A stretch of 38,696 bases of DNA from Streptomyces africanus (GCF_002150735.1 NZ_MUKA01000200.1:1-38696); one strand, 5' to 3'; positions 26,058-34,616 are shown, numbered from the stretch's first letter. Numbers and translations are program-made. Notes: generated by a model not told the origin, from the sequence alone.

Positions 26058-26742
26058 GGAACTCCGCCACGGCCGCGAGGAACTCCTCGGGCCGTGCCTC
26101 GTGCACGAGATGCCCGGCGTCGATGGTGACGCGCCGGGCATCGGGAAGCAGCTCGGCGAGGGCGTCGAGCTGCTCCTGGGGGATCAGGCTCGTCGGTCCG
26201 CCACCGATGAGCAGCGTGGGCATGGTGATCCGCCCCATGTGGTCCCACCACACGGGATTCGGGGCGTTGCGCTGTGCGTCGGTGGCGAGGATCATCGCCC
26301 AGTCGTACGGCAGGTCCCCGCCCGGATGTTCGGCGGGCGGGCGCGGCGGATCCAGCGGAATCGGCGCGGGTACGTCCTCCAGGACGAGCCGCTGTACGAG
26401 CCGCGGGCTGTGCTGGGCGAGCAGGCAGGCGACGGCGCCGCCGAGCGAGTGGCCCACGACGTCGGCGCGGGCGATGCCGAGCGCGCCGAGGAAGGCGAGC
26501 ACGTCGTCGCGCATGGCCTCGTAGGCGTATCCGCCGGGCCAGTCACTGCGGCCGTGCCCGCGCAGGTCGGGGGCGTACACCCGGCGGGGCCCGGTGGCCA
26601 GCGCGGGGGCGATCTCCGTCCAGTCGGCGCCGTCGGCCCCGCGGGCGTGCAGGAGCACGACGGGCGGCGCGTCGTCCGGCCCCCAGACGCGGTAGGCCTG
26701 GGTGATGCCGTTCGCCCGTACGGTGCGCGGTTCGGTTTCCAT
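26029..26742 (-). CDS. alpha/beta hydrolase
   Basis: 237 residues, single-domain alpha/beta hydrolase. The oxyanion region is LLHARGADGADW, the nucleophile elbow is VGHSLGG (Ser99) and the catalytic His is in IDAGHLVHEARPEE. The usual acidic residue after strand 7 is not seen (GGGPTSLIP instead of GxxDxxxP). The acid may come from LEDVPAP after strand 6, as in some family members. Substrate is unknown; esters or lactones are typical. It is the third gene of a minus-strand cluster with another hydrolase and an acyl-CoA synthetase, but a hairpin at 26783-26799 may separate it. No good ribosome site precedes ATG 26742. Its 3' end overlaps the sulfatase gene by 29 bp. Confidence 0.82.
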   Translation of the reverse strand: METEPRTVRANGITQAYRVWGPDDAPPVVLLHARGADGADWTEIAPALATGPRRVYAPDLRGHGRSDWPGGYAYEAMRDDVLAFLGALGIARADVVGHSLGGAVACLLAQHSPRLVQRLVLEDVPAPIPLDPPRPPAEHPGGDLPYDWAMILATDAQRNAPNPVWWDHMGRITMPTLLIGGGPTSLIPQEQLDALAELLPDARRVTIDAGHLVHEARPEEFLAAVAEFLSPADRTPS

Positions 26743-26782
26743 GCGGGCACGGTAGCGGGGTGAGGGCCTCGGACCGGGCCCG

Positions 26783-26799
26783 CTCTGCGGACAGCAGAG
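26783..26799. terminator. small hairpin between the two hydrolase genes
   Basis: CTCTGC (26783-26788) and GCAGAG (26794-26799) form a perfect 6-bp stem with a GGACA loop, 4 nt past the stop of the upstream minus-strand hydrolase. It is short and may be an attenuator rather than a full terminator. Confidence 0.4.
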
Positions 26800-26803
26800 G
26801 ATC

Positions 26804-27646
26804 TCAGTCCTGTGCGCGGAAGAAGTCTGCGACGCGTCGCACGAACCACTCCGGGTCGTCCAGCCACGGGTAGTGTCCCCCGCCCGGCTGCACCACGAAC
26901 TCGGCCGCCGGGAAGACGTCGGCGGCGCGACGGGCCAGGGCGGGGCGCGGACCGCCGTCCACCTCACCGGCGAGGACGAGCACGGGGGCGGTGACGCGGG
27001 CGAGCGCGGCCCGCGTCGCGTCCGGGTCGTAGGCGCCGTCCGCCCCGTAGCGGTCGGCCGCGTCGTCATTGGTCTCGTCCTCCTCGCGCTCGGCGTGGGC
27101 CCGGGCGGCGTCGTCCCAACGGCCGTAGAAGAACGGGACGAACACGGGGTCGAAGCCACCCGTGCCGGACAGCCAGGCCTCGAACGCCCCGAACGCCTCG
27201 GCGAACCAGGGTTCCGACGTGCGCAGCCGCGCCGCCGCCAGCCGGTCCTCGGCCGTCGCCGGCAGGCCCAGGGCCCACGGGGTGGCGGTGATGAGCGCCA
27301 GCCGTCCCAGCCGGTCCGGATACCGGGCCGCGTACAGCATGGCGAGACTGCCGCCCGCCGAGTGCGCGAGCACGTCCATCCGCTCCAGGCCCAGGTGGCG
27401 GCGCAGCGCCTCGACGTCGTCCACGAGCCGGTCGCAGCGGTACGTGGCCGGATCCGCCGGTGCCTCGGACTCCCCCGTGCCGCGCAGGTCGAGGAAGACC
27501 AGCTGCCGGTGGGCGTCGAGTCCGCCCAGGTTCCCGAGGTAGGCGGACGCGCGCATGGGTCCGCCGGGCAGCACGACCAGCGGCTCGCCCGTACCGTGTA
27601 CGTGACAGGCGAGCCGGGTTCCGTCCGGGGCTGTGAAGATCGGCAT
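26804..27646 (-). CDS. alpha/beta hydrolase, proline-iminopeptidase-like
   Basis: 280 residues. The N-terminal part has VVLPGGPMRASAYLG, an oxyanion-hole region like the HGGPG of proline iminopeptidases, and LDLRGTGES. The nucleophile elbow is AHSAGGS. An insertion lid of about 80 residues, rich in Asp/Glu (AEREEDETNDDAADRYG), follows. The acid is in LAGEVDGGPRP and the His in PGGGHYPWLDDPEW, so the triad is complete. It may cleave N-terminal residues or small esters; the substrate is inferred only from fold. ATG 27646 has GAGG 8 nt upstream. It lies 65 bp downstream of the acyl-CoA synthetase on the same strand, so the two are likely co-transcribed. Confidence 0.85.
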   Translation of the reverse strand: MPIFTAPDGTRLACHVHGTGEPLVVLPGGPMRASAYLGNLGGLDAHRQLVFLDLRGTGESEAPADPATYRCDRLVDDVEALRRHLGLERMDVLAHSAGGSLAMLYAARYPDRLGRLALITATPWALGLPATAEDRLAAARLRTSEPWFAEAFGAFEAWLSGTGGFDPVFVPFFYGRWDDAARAHAEREEDETNDDAADRYGADGAYDPDATRAALARVTAPVLVLAGEVDGGPRPALARRAADVFPAAEFVVQPGGGHYPWLDDPEWFVRRVADFFRAQD

Positions 27647-27711
27647 GGCGTCGATCCTCACGCCCTCACGCTCTTCGGCACAACGGGTTTCACCGAACGG
27701 GCCGCGCGGCG

Positions 27712-29238
27712 TCAGCCGTCCGAGGCCGCGGGTCCCGGCTCGTCTCCGAGGCTCTTCCTGAGCTCCCGCTTGAGGATCTTCCCGCTGGCGTTGCGCGGGA
27801 GGCTCTCCGTGAACACCACCCGCTTCGGGGCCTTGAAGGGGGTGAGCTTCTCGCGGGTGTGGGCGATGAGTTCCGCCTCGGTGACCTCGCCGCGGGGAAC
27901 GACGACGGCCGTGACGGCCTCGATCCAGCGTTCGTCGGGCAGGCCCACGACCGCGGCCTCGGCGACCTGGGGATGGGTGTAGAGGGCGTCCTCGACCTGG
28001 CGTGAAGCGACCAGTACACCACCGGAGTTGATGACGTCCTTCACCCGGTCGACGATCGTGAAGTAACCGTGCGCGTCCCGTACGGCGAGGTCGCCGGAGC
28101 GGAACCAGCCGTCGCGGAAGGCCTCGGCGGTCTCCTCGGGCTTGTCCCAGTAGCCCTCGCACAGTTGCGGAGAGCGGTAGACGATCTCGCCGGGGGTGCC
28201 GTCCGGCACGTCCTTGCCGTCCTCGTCGACGACCCGCGCGTCGACGAACAGCACCGGGCGTCCGCAGGAGTCCATGCGCCCCTTGTGTTCGTCGGGCGCG
28301 AGGACGGTGGCCAGGGGGCCGATCTCGCTCTGTCCGAAACAGTTGTAGAAGGCCAGTTCCGGCAGGCGTTCGCGCAGCCGTTCCAGTACGGGGACCGGCA
28401 TGATCGACGCCCCGTAGTACGCCTTGCGCAGGCCGCTCAGGTCGCGGATCGCGAAGTCGGGGCGGTTGGACAGCGCGATCCAGACGGTGGGCGGGGCGAA
28501 CAGGCTGTCCACGCGGCCCGCTTCGACCAGGTCGAAGAGCCGGTCGCCGTCGGGCGCGTCGAGGATGATGTTCGTCGCGCCGACCGCGAGGTAGGGCAGC
28601 AGGAAGACGTGCATCTGCGCCGAGTGGTAGAGGGGCAGCGCGTGCACGGGACGGTCGCCCGCGCTGAGGTCGAGGGCGGTGATCGCGCTCAGGTACTCGT
28701 GCACCAGGGCCCGGTGCGTCATCATCGCGCCCTTGGGCAGGGCGGTCGTCCCGGATGTGTACAGCAGTTGCACCAGGTCCTCGGTGCGCGGCTCGGGGCC
28801 GTCGTACGGGGGCGCCCCGGCGAGCCGGGCGAGGAGTGAGTCGTCGGCGTCGCGCAGGGGCAACGTCCGCACGCCATCGGGAAGTCGCGCGGAGAGGTCC
28901 GGGTCGGCGAGGACCAGGGAGCTGCCGGACTGGCCGACGATGTAGGCCAGGTCGTCGCCGGTCAGGTTCTGGTTGACGGGGACGTGCACCAGGCCCGCGC
29001 GGGCGCAGGCCAGGAAGGCGATCAGGTAGGCGTCGGAGTTGTGGCCGTACGCGCCCACCCGGTCGCCCGGGGACAGCCCCTGGCCGAGGAGGACGCTCGC
29101 CGCGCGGGAGACGGCGGTGTCCAGTTCGTCGTACGTCCAGGTGCGGTCGCCGTACTCCAGCGCGACGCGCGCCGGGGTGCGCCGGGCGCTGCGTCGCAGG
29201 ACTCCGTCGACCGTGCTGCCGTGTCCGGGCGTCGTCAT
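27712..29238 (-). CDS. acyl-CoA synthetase (AMP-forming)
   Basis: 508 residues of the ANL superfamily. The P-loop is LLYTSGTTALPKGAMMTHR; other core motifs are YNCFGQSEIGP, WFRSGDLAVRDAHGYFTIVDRVKD and the C-terminal LPRNASGKILKREL with the adenylating Lys. All catalytic elements are present. The size suits a medium- or long-chain fatty-acid or aryl-acid ligase; the acceptor cannot be told from sequence. It is divergent from the secreted acylase and shares with it the 155-bp gap holding the inverted repeat at 29323-29355. A plausible but inferred role is activating the acyl chain the acylase releases. ATG 29238 has an AGGTG-like site close upstream. Confidence 0.88.
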   Translation of the reverse strand: MTTPGHGSTVDGVLRRSARRTPARVALEYGDRTWTYDELDTAVSRAASVLLGQGLSPGDRVGAYGHNSDAYLIAFLACARAGLVHVPVNQNLTGDDLAYIVGQSGSSLVLADPDLSARLPDGVRTLPLRDADDSLLARLAGAPPYDGPEPRTEDLVQLLYTSGTTALPKGAMMTHRALVHEYLSAITALDLSAGDRPVHALPLYHSAQMHVFLLPYLAVGATNIILDAPDGDRLFDLVEAGRVDSLFAPPTVWIALSNRPDFAIRDLSGLRKAYYGASIMPVPVLERLRERLPELAFYNCFGQSEIGPLATVLAPDEHKGRMDSCGRPVLFVDARVVDEDGKDVPDGTPGEIVYRSPQLCEGYWDKPEETAEAFRDGWFRSGDLAVRDAHGYFTIVDRVKDVINSGGVLVASRQVEDALYTHPQVAEAAVVGLPDERWIEAVTAVVVPRGEVTEAELIAHTREKLTPFKAPKRVVFTESLPRNASGKILKRELRKSLGDEPGPAASDG

Positions 29239-29322
29239 GACACCTGATCCTCGGTTCAGCGCCGGGCGAGGTCAAGGACCGACCGGCTCAACCCTGCCGC
29301 GGCCGAAGGCGTCCGAGGTGAT

Positions 29323-29355
29323 GGTACTGATGTGCGCACGCGGCACATCCGTACC
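29323..29355. promoter_or_regulatory. 33-bp inverted repeat between acyl-CoA synthetase and acylase
   Basis: GGTACTGATGTGC (29323-29335) and GCACATCCGTACC (29343-29355) are inverted arms of 13 bp with one mismatch, spaced by 7 bp. It begins 84 bp from the synthetase start and ends 38 bp before the acylase ATG. It could bind a dimeric regulator controlling both genes, or fold as a hairpin in the acylase leader. Confidence 0.6.
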
Positions 29356-29393
29356 TTCAAGTCTCCTCTCCCTCACAGATGTTGGAGGGCACG

Positions 29394-31814
29394 ATGCGCA
29401 GCCGCCTGAGACGACTCGTTCTCGGGGCCACGGCCCTGTTCACGGCCGCGTCCGCGTTACCCGCGGCCGCCGCCCCTGGCCCGGGACGGGCGGAGCCGCA
29501 CCCGTCCCGCGACGGCCTGTCCGCCGTCATCCGCTACACCGAGTACGGCATCCCGCACATCCAGGCGAAGAACTACGCCGACCTGGGCTTCGGTACGGGC
29601 TGGGCCCAGGCCGCCGACGAGGTCTGCACGCTCGCCGACGGGTTCGTGACACTGCGGGGCGAGCGCTCCCGGCACTTCGGCGCCGGCACGGCCGCCGACG
29701 GCTCCCTCTCCGGGGCCAGGACGAATCTCGCCAGTGATCTGTACTTCCGCGGGGTCCGCGAGGCCCGTACGGTGAAGAAGCTGCTCGCAGAGCCCGCCCC
29801 CGTGGGCCCGAGCCGTGAGGTCCGGGACCTGATGCGCGGCTGGGCGGCCGGGTACAACGCCTGGCTGAAGCAGAAGAAGATCACGGATCCCGCCTGTGCG
29901 GGCGCCGCCTGGGTCCGTCCGGTCACCGAGCTGGATGTGGCCGCCCGCGGACTCGCCCTCGCCTCGATCTCCGGCGAGGGGCGCTTCGTGGACACGATCA
30001 CGGCCGCCCAGCCACCGACCGGGACCGGCACCCCCGCCCCGTCCTCCCGCACTCCGGACGCGAAGGCCGTGGCGAAGGCGGCCGACGAGCTGTGGGGCGA
30101 CCCCGGCATGGGCTCCAACGCGGTCGCCTTCCGCGGTGACACCACCGCGAACGGCAGCGGTCTGCTGCTGGGCAATCCGCACTACCCGTGGCAGGGCGGG
30201 CGACGGTTCTGGCAGTCGCAGCAGACGATCCCCGGCGAGCTGAACGTCTCGGGTGGCTCTCTGCTCGGCATCCCGGCGGTCTCCATCGGCTTCAACGCAC
30301 ATGTGGCGTGGAGCCACACCGTAGCGACCGGTGTCCCGGCCAACGTCCACCAGCTGACGCTGGATCCGGCCGATCCCACGACGTACCTCGTGGACGGCGA
30401 GCCGGAGCGGATGAGGAAGCGGACCGTGACGGTCGCGGTGAAGGACGGCGCGCCGGTGACACGCACCCAGTGGTGGACCCGCTACGGCCCGGTCGTCACC
30501 TCCCTCAGCTCTCAGGTCCCGTTGCCGTGGACGAGCACGACGGCGTACGCCCTGCACGACCCGAACGCCGCGAACCTCCGCTTCGCCGACACCTCGCTCG
30601 GCTTCGGCAAGGCGCGCAGCACGGACGACGTCCTCGCGTCCCTCGCCCGGCACCAGGGCCTCCCCTGGGTGAACACGATCGCCGCCGACCGCGCGGGGCA
30701 TTCCCTCTTCACCCAGTCCCAGGTCCTTCCGCGTATCACCGACGCGTTGGCGGAGCGCTGTTCGACGGCGCTGGGCCGGACCACGTACCCGGCGTCCGGT
30801 ATCGCGATCCTCGACGGCTCGCGCGGCGACTGCGCTCTCGGCAGCGATCCCGACGCGGTCGCGCCGGGCATCTTCGGCCCGGCGCGGATGCCGACGCTCA
30901 AGGACGCGCCGTACGCGGAGAACTCCAACGGCACCGCGTGGATGACCAACGCGGACCGGCCGATCACCGGATACGAGCGGGTCTTCGGCACGGTGGGCAC
31001 ACAGCTCGGGCTGCGCACGCGCGGCGCGATCGAGGACGTGGCGGCGATGGCGGGCCGGGGCCGGCTGACCGTGCGCGACCTGCAACGGCAGCAGCTCGCC
31101 AACCGGGTGCCCGCGGGTGATCTCGCCGCGACGGACGTGGCCCGGGCGTGTGCCGCGTTGCCGGGCGGCACGGCCACGGGCAGTGACGGCAAGGCCGTCG
31201 ACGTGTCGGAGGCCTGTGGGGTGCTGACGGCGTGGGACCGCACCATGGACACCGGGAGCCGGGGCGCGCTGCTGTTCGACCGTTTCTGGCGGAAGCTGGA
31301 ACAGGCGGTGCCTGCGGCCGAGTTGTGGAAGGTGCCGTTCTCGGCGGCGGACCCGGTGCGTACGCCGAACACGCTGAACACGGACGCGCCCGGCTTCGCC
31401 GTCGCCCTCGCCGACGCGGTGGCGGAACTGCGCGCGGCGGGCATCGCGCTCGACGCGCCGCTCGGCGCGCACCAGTTCGTCGTCCGTGGCGGTGAGCGCC
31501 TTCCGATGCCCGGCGGCTCGGGCAGGCTCGGCGTGTGGAACGTGCTCGAACCGACGTGGAACGCGGCCCAGGGCGGCTACACGGAGGTGCCGTTCGGCAG
31601 CAGCCACATCCAGGCGGTGGGCTGGGACGGCGGCCGCTGCCCGGTGGCCCGCACCCTGTTGACGTACTCCCAGTCGTCGAACCCCAAGTCGCCCCACCAC
31701 GCCGACCAGACCCGGCTGTACGCCGGGGAGAAGTGGGTGACGTCGCGCTTCTGCGAGAAGGACATCCTGGCCTCGCCGGAGCTGAACGTCGTCCGGGTGC
31801 ACGAGCGCCGCTGA
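29394..31814 (+). CDS. secreted penicillin/AHL acylase-family amidase (Ntn hydrolase), TTA codon present
   Basis: 806 residues, close to the 804 of Streptomyces AhlM, which removes acyl chains from N-acyl-homoserine lactones, penicillins and cyclic lipopeptides. Residues 1 to about 27 form an export signal (RSRLRRLVLGATALF, cleaved near PAAAA). An alpha chain and a spacer precede the autocatalytic Gly-Ser site in GDPGMGSNAVAF, which exposes Ser241 as the beta-chain nucleophile. NPHYPWQGGRRFWQSQ and the C-terminal HADQTRLY segment are typical of the family. ATG 29394 is preferred over ATG 29379 because GGAGG (29384-29388) lies 5 nt upstream. Codon 22, inside the signal peptide, is TTA (29457-29459), so synthesis should depend on bldA. 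The natural substrate is unknown. Confidence 0.88.
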   Translation: MRSRLRRLVLGATALFTAASALPAAAAPGPGRAEPHPSRDGLSAVIRYTEYGIPHIQAKNYADLGFGTGWAQAADEVCTLADGFVTLRGERSRHFGAGTAADGSLSGARTNLASDLYFRGVREARTVKKLLAEPAPVGPSREVRDLMRGWAAGYNAWLKQKKITDPACAGAAWVRPVTELDVAARGLALASISGEGRFVDTITAAQPPTGTGTPAPSSRTPDAKAVAKAADELWGDPGMGSNAVAFRGDTTANGSGLLLGNPHYPWQGGRRFWQSQQTIPGELNVSGGSLLGIPAVSIGFNAHVAWSHTVATGVPANVHQLTLDPADPTTYLVDGEPERMRKRTVTVAVKDGAPVTRTQWWTRYGPVVTSLSSQVPLPWTSTTAYALHDPNAANLRFADTSLGFGKARSTDDVLASLARHQGLPWVNTIAADRAGHSLFTQSQVLPRITDALAERCSTALGRTTYPASGIAILDGSRGDCALGSDPDAVAPGIFGPARMPTLKDAPYAENSNGTAWMTNADRPITGYERVFGTVGTQLGLRTRGAIEDVAAMAGRGRLTVRDLQRQQLANRVPAGDLAATDVARACAALPGGTATGSDGKAVDVSEACGVLTAWDRTMDTGSRGALLFDRFWRKLEQAVPAAELWKVPFSAADPVRTPNTLNTDAPGFAVALADAVAELRAAGIALDAPLGAHQFVVRGGERLPMPGGSGRLGVWNVLEPTWNAAQGGYTEVPFGSSHIQAVGWDGGRCPVARTLLTYSQSSNPKSPHHADQTRLYAGEKWVTSRFCEKDILASPELNVVRVHERR

Positions 31815-31825
31815 CCGTGGCTGAG

Positions 31826-31855
31826 GGGGTGCCGCTCCGGTGGGAGGGGCACCCC
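31826..31855. terminator. bidirectional hairpin terminator
   Basis: GGGGTGCC (31826-31833) pairs with GGCACCCC (31848-31855). After a G-G mismatch, CTCC pairs with GGAG around a GGTG loop. It sits between the convergent stops of the acylase (31814) and the acyl-CoA ligase (31869). Confidence 0.8.
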
Positions 31856-31868
31856 TGTTACGGTCGCG

Positions 31869-33422
31869 TCACACCGGCCGGGTGCGGCCCTCCCAGTACG
31901 GCTCCCGCAGGCGGCGCTTGTACAGCTTGCCGTTGGGGTCGCGGGGCATCTCGGTGATGAAGTCGACGCTCCTGGGCCGCTTGTAGCCGGCGAGCCGGTG
32001 CGCGCAGTGGTCGAGGAGGTCGGCCGCGAGGGTGGGACCGGGCCGGTGGCCGGGGGCCGGTTCGACGACGGCCTTGACCTCCTCGCCCCAGTCGTCGTGC
32101 GGGATGCCGAAGACGGCGGCGTCCGCGACGGCGGGGTGGGCGAGCAGGGCCGACTCGATCTCGGCCGGGTAGATGTTGACCCCGCCGGAGATGATCAGGT
32201 CGATCTTGCGGTCGCGCAGGAAGAGGTAGCCGTCCTCGTCGAGGTGGCCGAGGTCGCCGACGGTGAAGAAGTCGCCGATGCGGTTCTTGCGGGTCTTGGC
32301 CTCGTCCTTGTGGTAGGAGAAGCCGCCGGTGTTCATCTTCATGTAGACGGTGCCGAGTTCGCCGGGCGGCAGCCGGTTGCCGTCGTCGTCGAAGATCGCC
32401 AGTTCGCTGATGGGCCAGGCCTTGCCGACGGTGCCGGGTTTCTTCAGCCAGTCCTCGGCGGTGGCGAAGGCGCCGCCGCCCTCGCTGGCCGCGTAGTACT
32501 CCTCCACGCAGGGGCCCCACCAGTCGAGCATGGCCCGTTTCACGTGGTCCGGGCAGGGCGCGGCGCCGTGGATGGCGTGCCGCATGGAGGAGACGTCGTA
32601 GCGGTCCTTCACCTCGTCGGGCAGGGCCAGCAGGCGGTGGAACTGGGTGGGGACCATGTGGGTGTGGGTGCAGCGGTGGCGGTCGATGAGGCGGAGCATC
32701 TCCTCGGGTGTCCACTTGTCCATCAGGACCAGCCGGTGGCCGATGTGCAGGGACGCGCCCGCGAACTGGAGGACGGCCGTGTGATAGAGGGGCGAGCACA
32801 CCAGGTGCACGTTGTCGTCGAACGGCCGGATGCCGAAGATGCCGAGGAAACCACCGAGGTAGGCCTCCTCCGGCGGTTTGCCGGGCAGCGGGCGGCGGAT
32901 GCCGCGGGGACGGCCGGTGGTGCCGGAGGTGTAGTTCATGACCCAGCCGAGGGTGCGGTCGGGGGGCGCCGACTCGGGCTGTCCGTCGAGGAGTTCGGCG
33001 TACGGTTGGAAGCCCTCGACCGGGCCGACGGCGTACCGGTGGGTGGCCGGGAGGCCTGCCTCGTCGGCGGCGTGGCGTGCCGCGGCGGCGTAGCGTGCGT
33101 GGGCGAGGAGGACCTTGGCGCCGGAGTCGGAGACGATCCACGCGATCTCCGGTCCGACCAGGTGGTGGTTGACGGGGACGAGGTAGAACCCGGCCTGGCT
33201 GGCGGCCAGGTACGCGGTGAGGAACTCGACGCCGTTGGGCAGGACCACCGCGAAGGTGTCACCGCGTTCCAGCCCGGCCGCGCGCAGGCCGTGGACGAGC
33301 CGGTTGGCGGCGGCGTGCAGGCGGCCGGCGGTCCACTCCTCGCTGTCGGGGGCGACCAGGACCGCGCGGTCGGGGTCGGCGGTGGCCTGGGCCCAGAAGC
33401 CCGCGGGAACGCTGCTGCTCAC
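31869..33422 (-). CDS. acyl-CoA ligase, FadD4-like
   Basis: 517-residue ANL-family ligase. The P-loop is NYTSGTTGRPRGIRRPL. EEYYAASEGGG, the FTVGDLGHLDEDGYLFLRDRKID hinge and PRDPNGKLYKRRL with the catalytic Lys are all present. The sequence resembles mycobacterial FadD4, as recalled (PTQFHRLLALP and HAIHGAAPCPDHVK regions). The acid substrate is not known. GTG 33422 overlaps the nitronate-monooxygenase stop by 4 bp (GTGA), with AAGGAG upstream, so the two proteins are translationally coupled. Through the palindrome at 34571-34587 the pair is probably in the same regulon as the FadD19-like module. A terminator hairpin follows at 31826-31855. Confidence 0.87.
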   Translation of the reverse strand: MSSSVPAGFWAQATADPDRAVLVAPDSEEWTAGRLHAAANRLVHGLRAAGLERGDTFAVVLPNGVEFLTAYLAASQAGFYLVPVNHHLVGPEIAWIVSDSGAKVLLAHARYAAAARHAADEAGLPATHRYAVGPVEGFQPYAELLDGQPESAPPDRTLGWVMNYTSGTTGRPRGIRRPLPGKPPEEAYLGGFLGIFGIRPFDDNVHLVCSPLYHTAVLQFAGASLHIGHRLVLMDKWTPEEMLRLIDRHRCTHTHMVPTQFHRLLALPDEVKDRYDVSSMRHAIHGAAPCPDHVKRAMLDWWGPCVEEYYAASEGGGAFATAEDWLKKPGTVGKAWPISELAIFDDDGNRLPPGELGTVYMKMNTGGFSYHKDEAKTRKNRIGDFFTVGDLGHLDEDGYLFLRDRKIDLIISGGVNIYPAEIESALLAHPAVADAAVFGIPHDDWGEEVKAVVEPAPGHRPGPTLAADLLDHCAHRLAGYKRPRSVDFITEMPRDPNGKLYKRRLREPYWEGRTRPV

Positions 33423-34528
33423 TGGCCGCTCCTTCCGGCGATGCGGTTGATGCGGTCCACGGCCTGTTCGAAGCCGCGGGTGAGGTCGTCGAAGACGGCC
33501 TGGACGCTGCGTTCGCTGGTCATCCGGCCGACGATCTGCCCGACCGGGGTGCCGAGCAGCGGGTCGACCTCGTACTTCTGGATGCGCGAGACGGCCTCGG
33601 CGACCAGCAGGCCCTGCAACGGCATGGGCAGCGGCCCGGGCCCGGCCGGGTCGTCCCAGGCGTCGGTCCACTGGGTGCGCAGCTGGCGTGCGGGTTTGCC
33701 GGTCAGCGCGCGGGAGCGGACGGTGTCGCCGGAGCCGGCCGCGAGCAGCTTGCGGGTGAGGGCGGGCGAGTGGAGGTCCGCTTCTGTGGTGGTCAGCCAC
33801 AGGGAGCCCAGCCACACACCTTGAGCGCCGAGCGTGAGTGCGGCCGCCACCTGCTGTCCGCTGCCGATGCCGCCGGCGGCCAGCACGGGCAGGGGGGCGA
33901 CGGCGTCGACGACCTCGGGGGTGAGCACCATGGAGGCGATCTCGCCGGTGTGGCCGCCGGCCTCGTAGCCCTGCGCGACGACGATGTCGATCCCGGCATC
34001 CCTGTGCTTGCGGGCGTGCCGGGCGCTGCCAGCGAGGGCGGCGACGAGGACGTCCTGGTCGTGGGCGCGGGCGATGACGTCGGCGGGCGGGGAGCCGAGG
34101 GCGTTGGCGAGGAGCCGGATCGGATACTCGAAGGCGACGTCGAGCTGGGTGCGGGCGACCTGCTCCATCCAGCCGGTGATGCGCCAGCCGGACGCCTCGC
34201 CCTCGGCGAGCTCGGGAACACCGTGTTTGGCGAGGGTGTCCCGGACGAACTGCCGGTGCCCCTCGGGGATCATCGCCTCGACCTCCGCCTCGGTGACGCC
34301 CTCGACCTTCTTGGCCGGCATGACGACGTCCAGTCCGTACGGGCGGCCGTCGCTGTGCGCCTCGATCCAGTCGAGGTCGCGTTTGAGCTCGTCGGGGGCG
34401 GTGTAGCGGACCGCGCCGAGCACCCCGAAGCCGCCGGCCCGGCTGATGGCCGCGGCGACGGCGGGGAACGGCGTGAAGCCGAAGACGGCGTGCTCGACTC
34501 CCAGTTTCTGGCTCAGCTCCGTCTGCAT
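33419..34528 (-). CDS. nitronate monooxygenase-family FMN protein (Rv1533-like)
   Basis: 369-residue TIM-barrel flavoprotein of the 2-nitropropane dioxygenase/NMO superfamily. Features seen are AGGFGVLGAV near the N-terminus, VVAQGYEAGGHTGE with the conserved His-Thr-Gly flavin-site motif, and LAAGGIGSGQQVAAAL with GAQGVWLGSLWL for phosphate binding. It resembles M. tuberculosis Rv1533, as recalled. Members include nitronate oxidases, enoyl reductases and IpdC, a steroid-ring CoA-thioester reductase. Given the coupled acyl-CoA ligase, a role on a CoA-bound acid is more likely than nitronate detoxification, but this is inferred. No Shine-Dalgarno precedes ATG 34528. It is divergent from the beta-lactamase-like gene. 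Confidence 0.83.
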   Translation of the reverse strand: MQTELSQKLGVEHAVFGFTPFPAVAAAISRAGGFGVLGAVRYTAPDELKRDLDWIEAHSDGRPYGLDVVMPAKKVEGVTEAEVEAMIPEGHRQFVRDTLAKHGVPELAEGEASGWRITGWMEQVARTQLDVAFEYPIRLLANALGSPPADVIARAHDQDVLVAALAGSARHARKHRDAGIDIVVAQGYEAGGHTGEIASMVLTPEVVDAVAPLPVLAAGGIGSGQQVAAALTLGAQGVWLGSLWLTTTEADLHSPALTRKLLAAGSGDTVRSRALTGKPARQLRTQWTDAWDDPAGPGPLPMPLQGLLVAEAVSRIQKYEVDPLLGTPVGQIVGRMTSERSVQAVFDDLTRGFEQAVDRINRIAGRSGQ

Positions 34529-34570
34529 GGGCGCAGGATGCCGGAGTCATCCGGAGGATGGAAGGGGTTT

Positions 34571-34587
34571 TCTGATGCACCGTCAGA
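34571..34587. promoter_or_regulatory. 17-bp palindromic operator, copy 2
   Basis: TCTGAT-GCACC-GTCAGA is one base from the perfect TCTGAC-N5-GTCAGA palindrome. Like copy 1 at 16730-16746, it is preceded and followed by TTT. It lies in the 125-bp gap between the nitronate-monooxygenase operon and the beta-lactamase-like gene, directly upstream of a -35 position for the latter. Confidence 0.65.
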
Positions 34588-34610
34588 TTTATGGGCGGTG
34601 CCCGGGGACA

Positions 34611-34616
34611 TACTGT
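34611..34616 (+). promoter_or_regulatory. candidate -10 for the beta-lactamase-like gene
   Basis: TACTGT (TAnnnT) lies 37 nt before GTG 34654. TTTATG at 34588-34593 is at -35 spacing (17 bp) and abuts the palindrome, so a protein bound there would touch the RNA polymerase footprint. Confidence 0.4.

Noticed and set aside
29323..29355. Reading the inverted repeat as a gamma-butyrolactone (ARE) box
   Set aside because: The arms do not match the ARE pattern I know, and no receptor gene is nearby.
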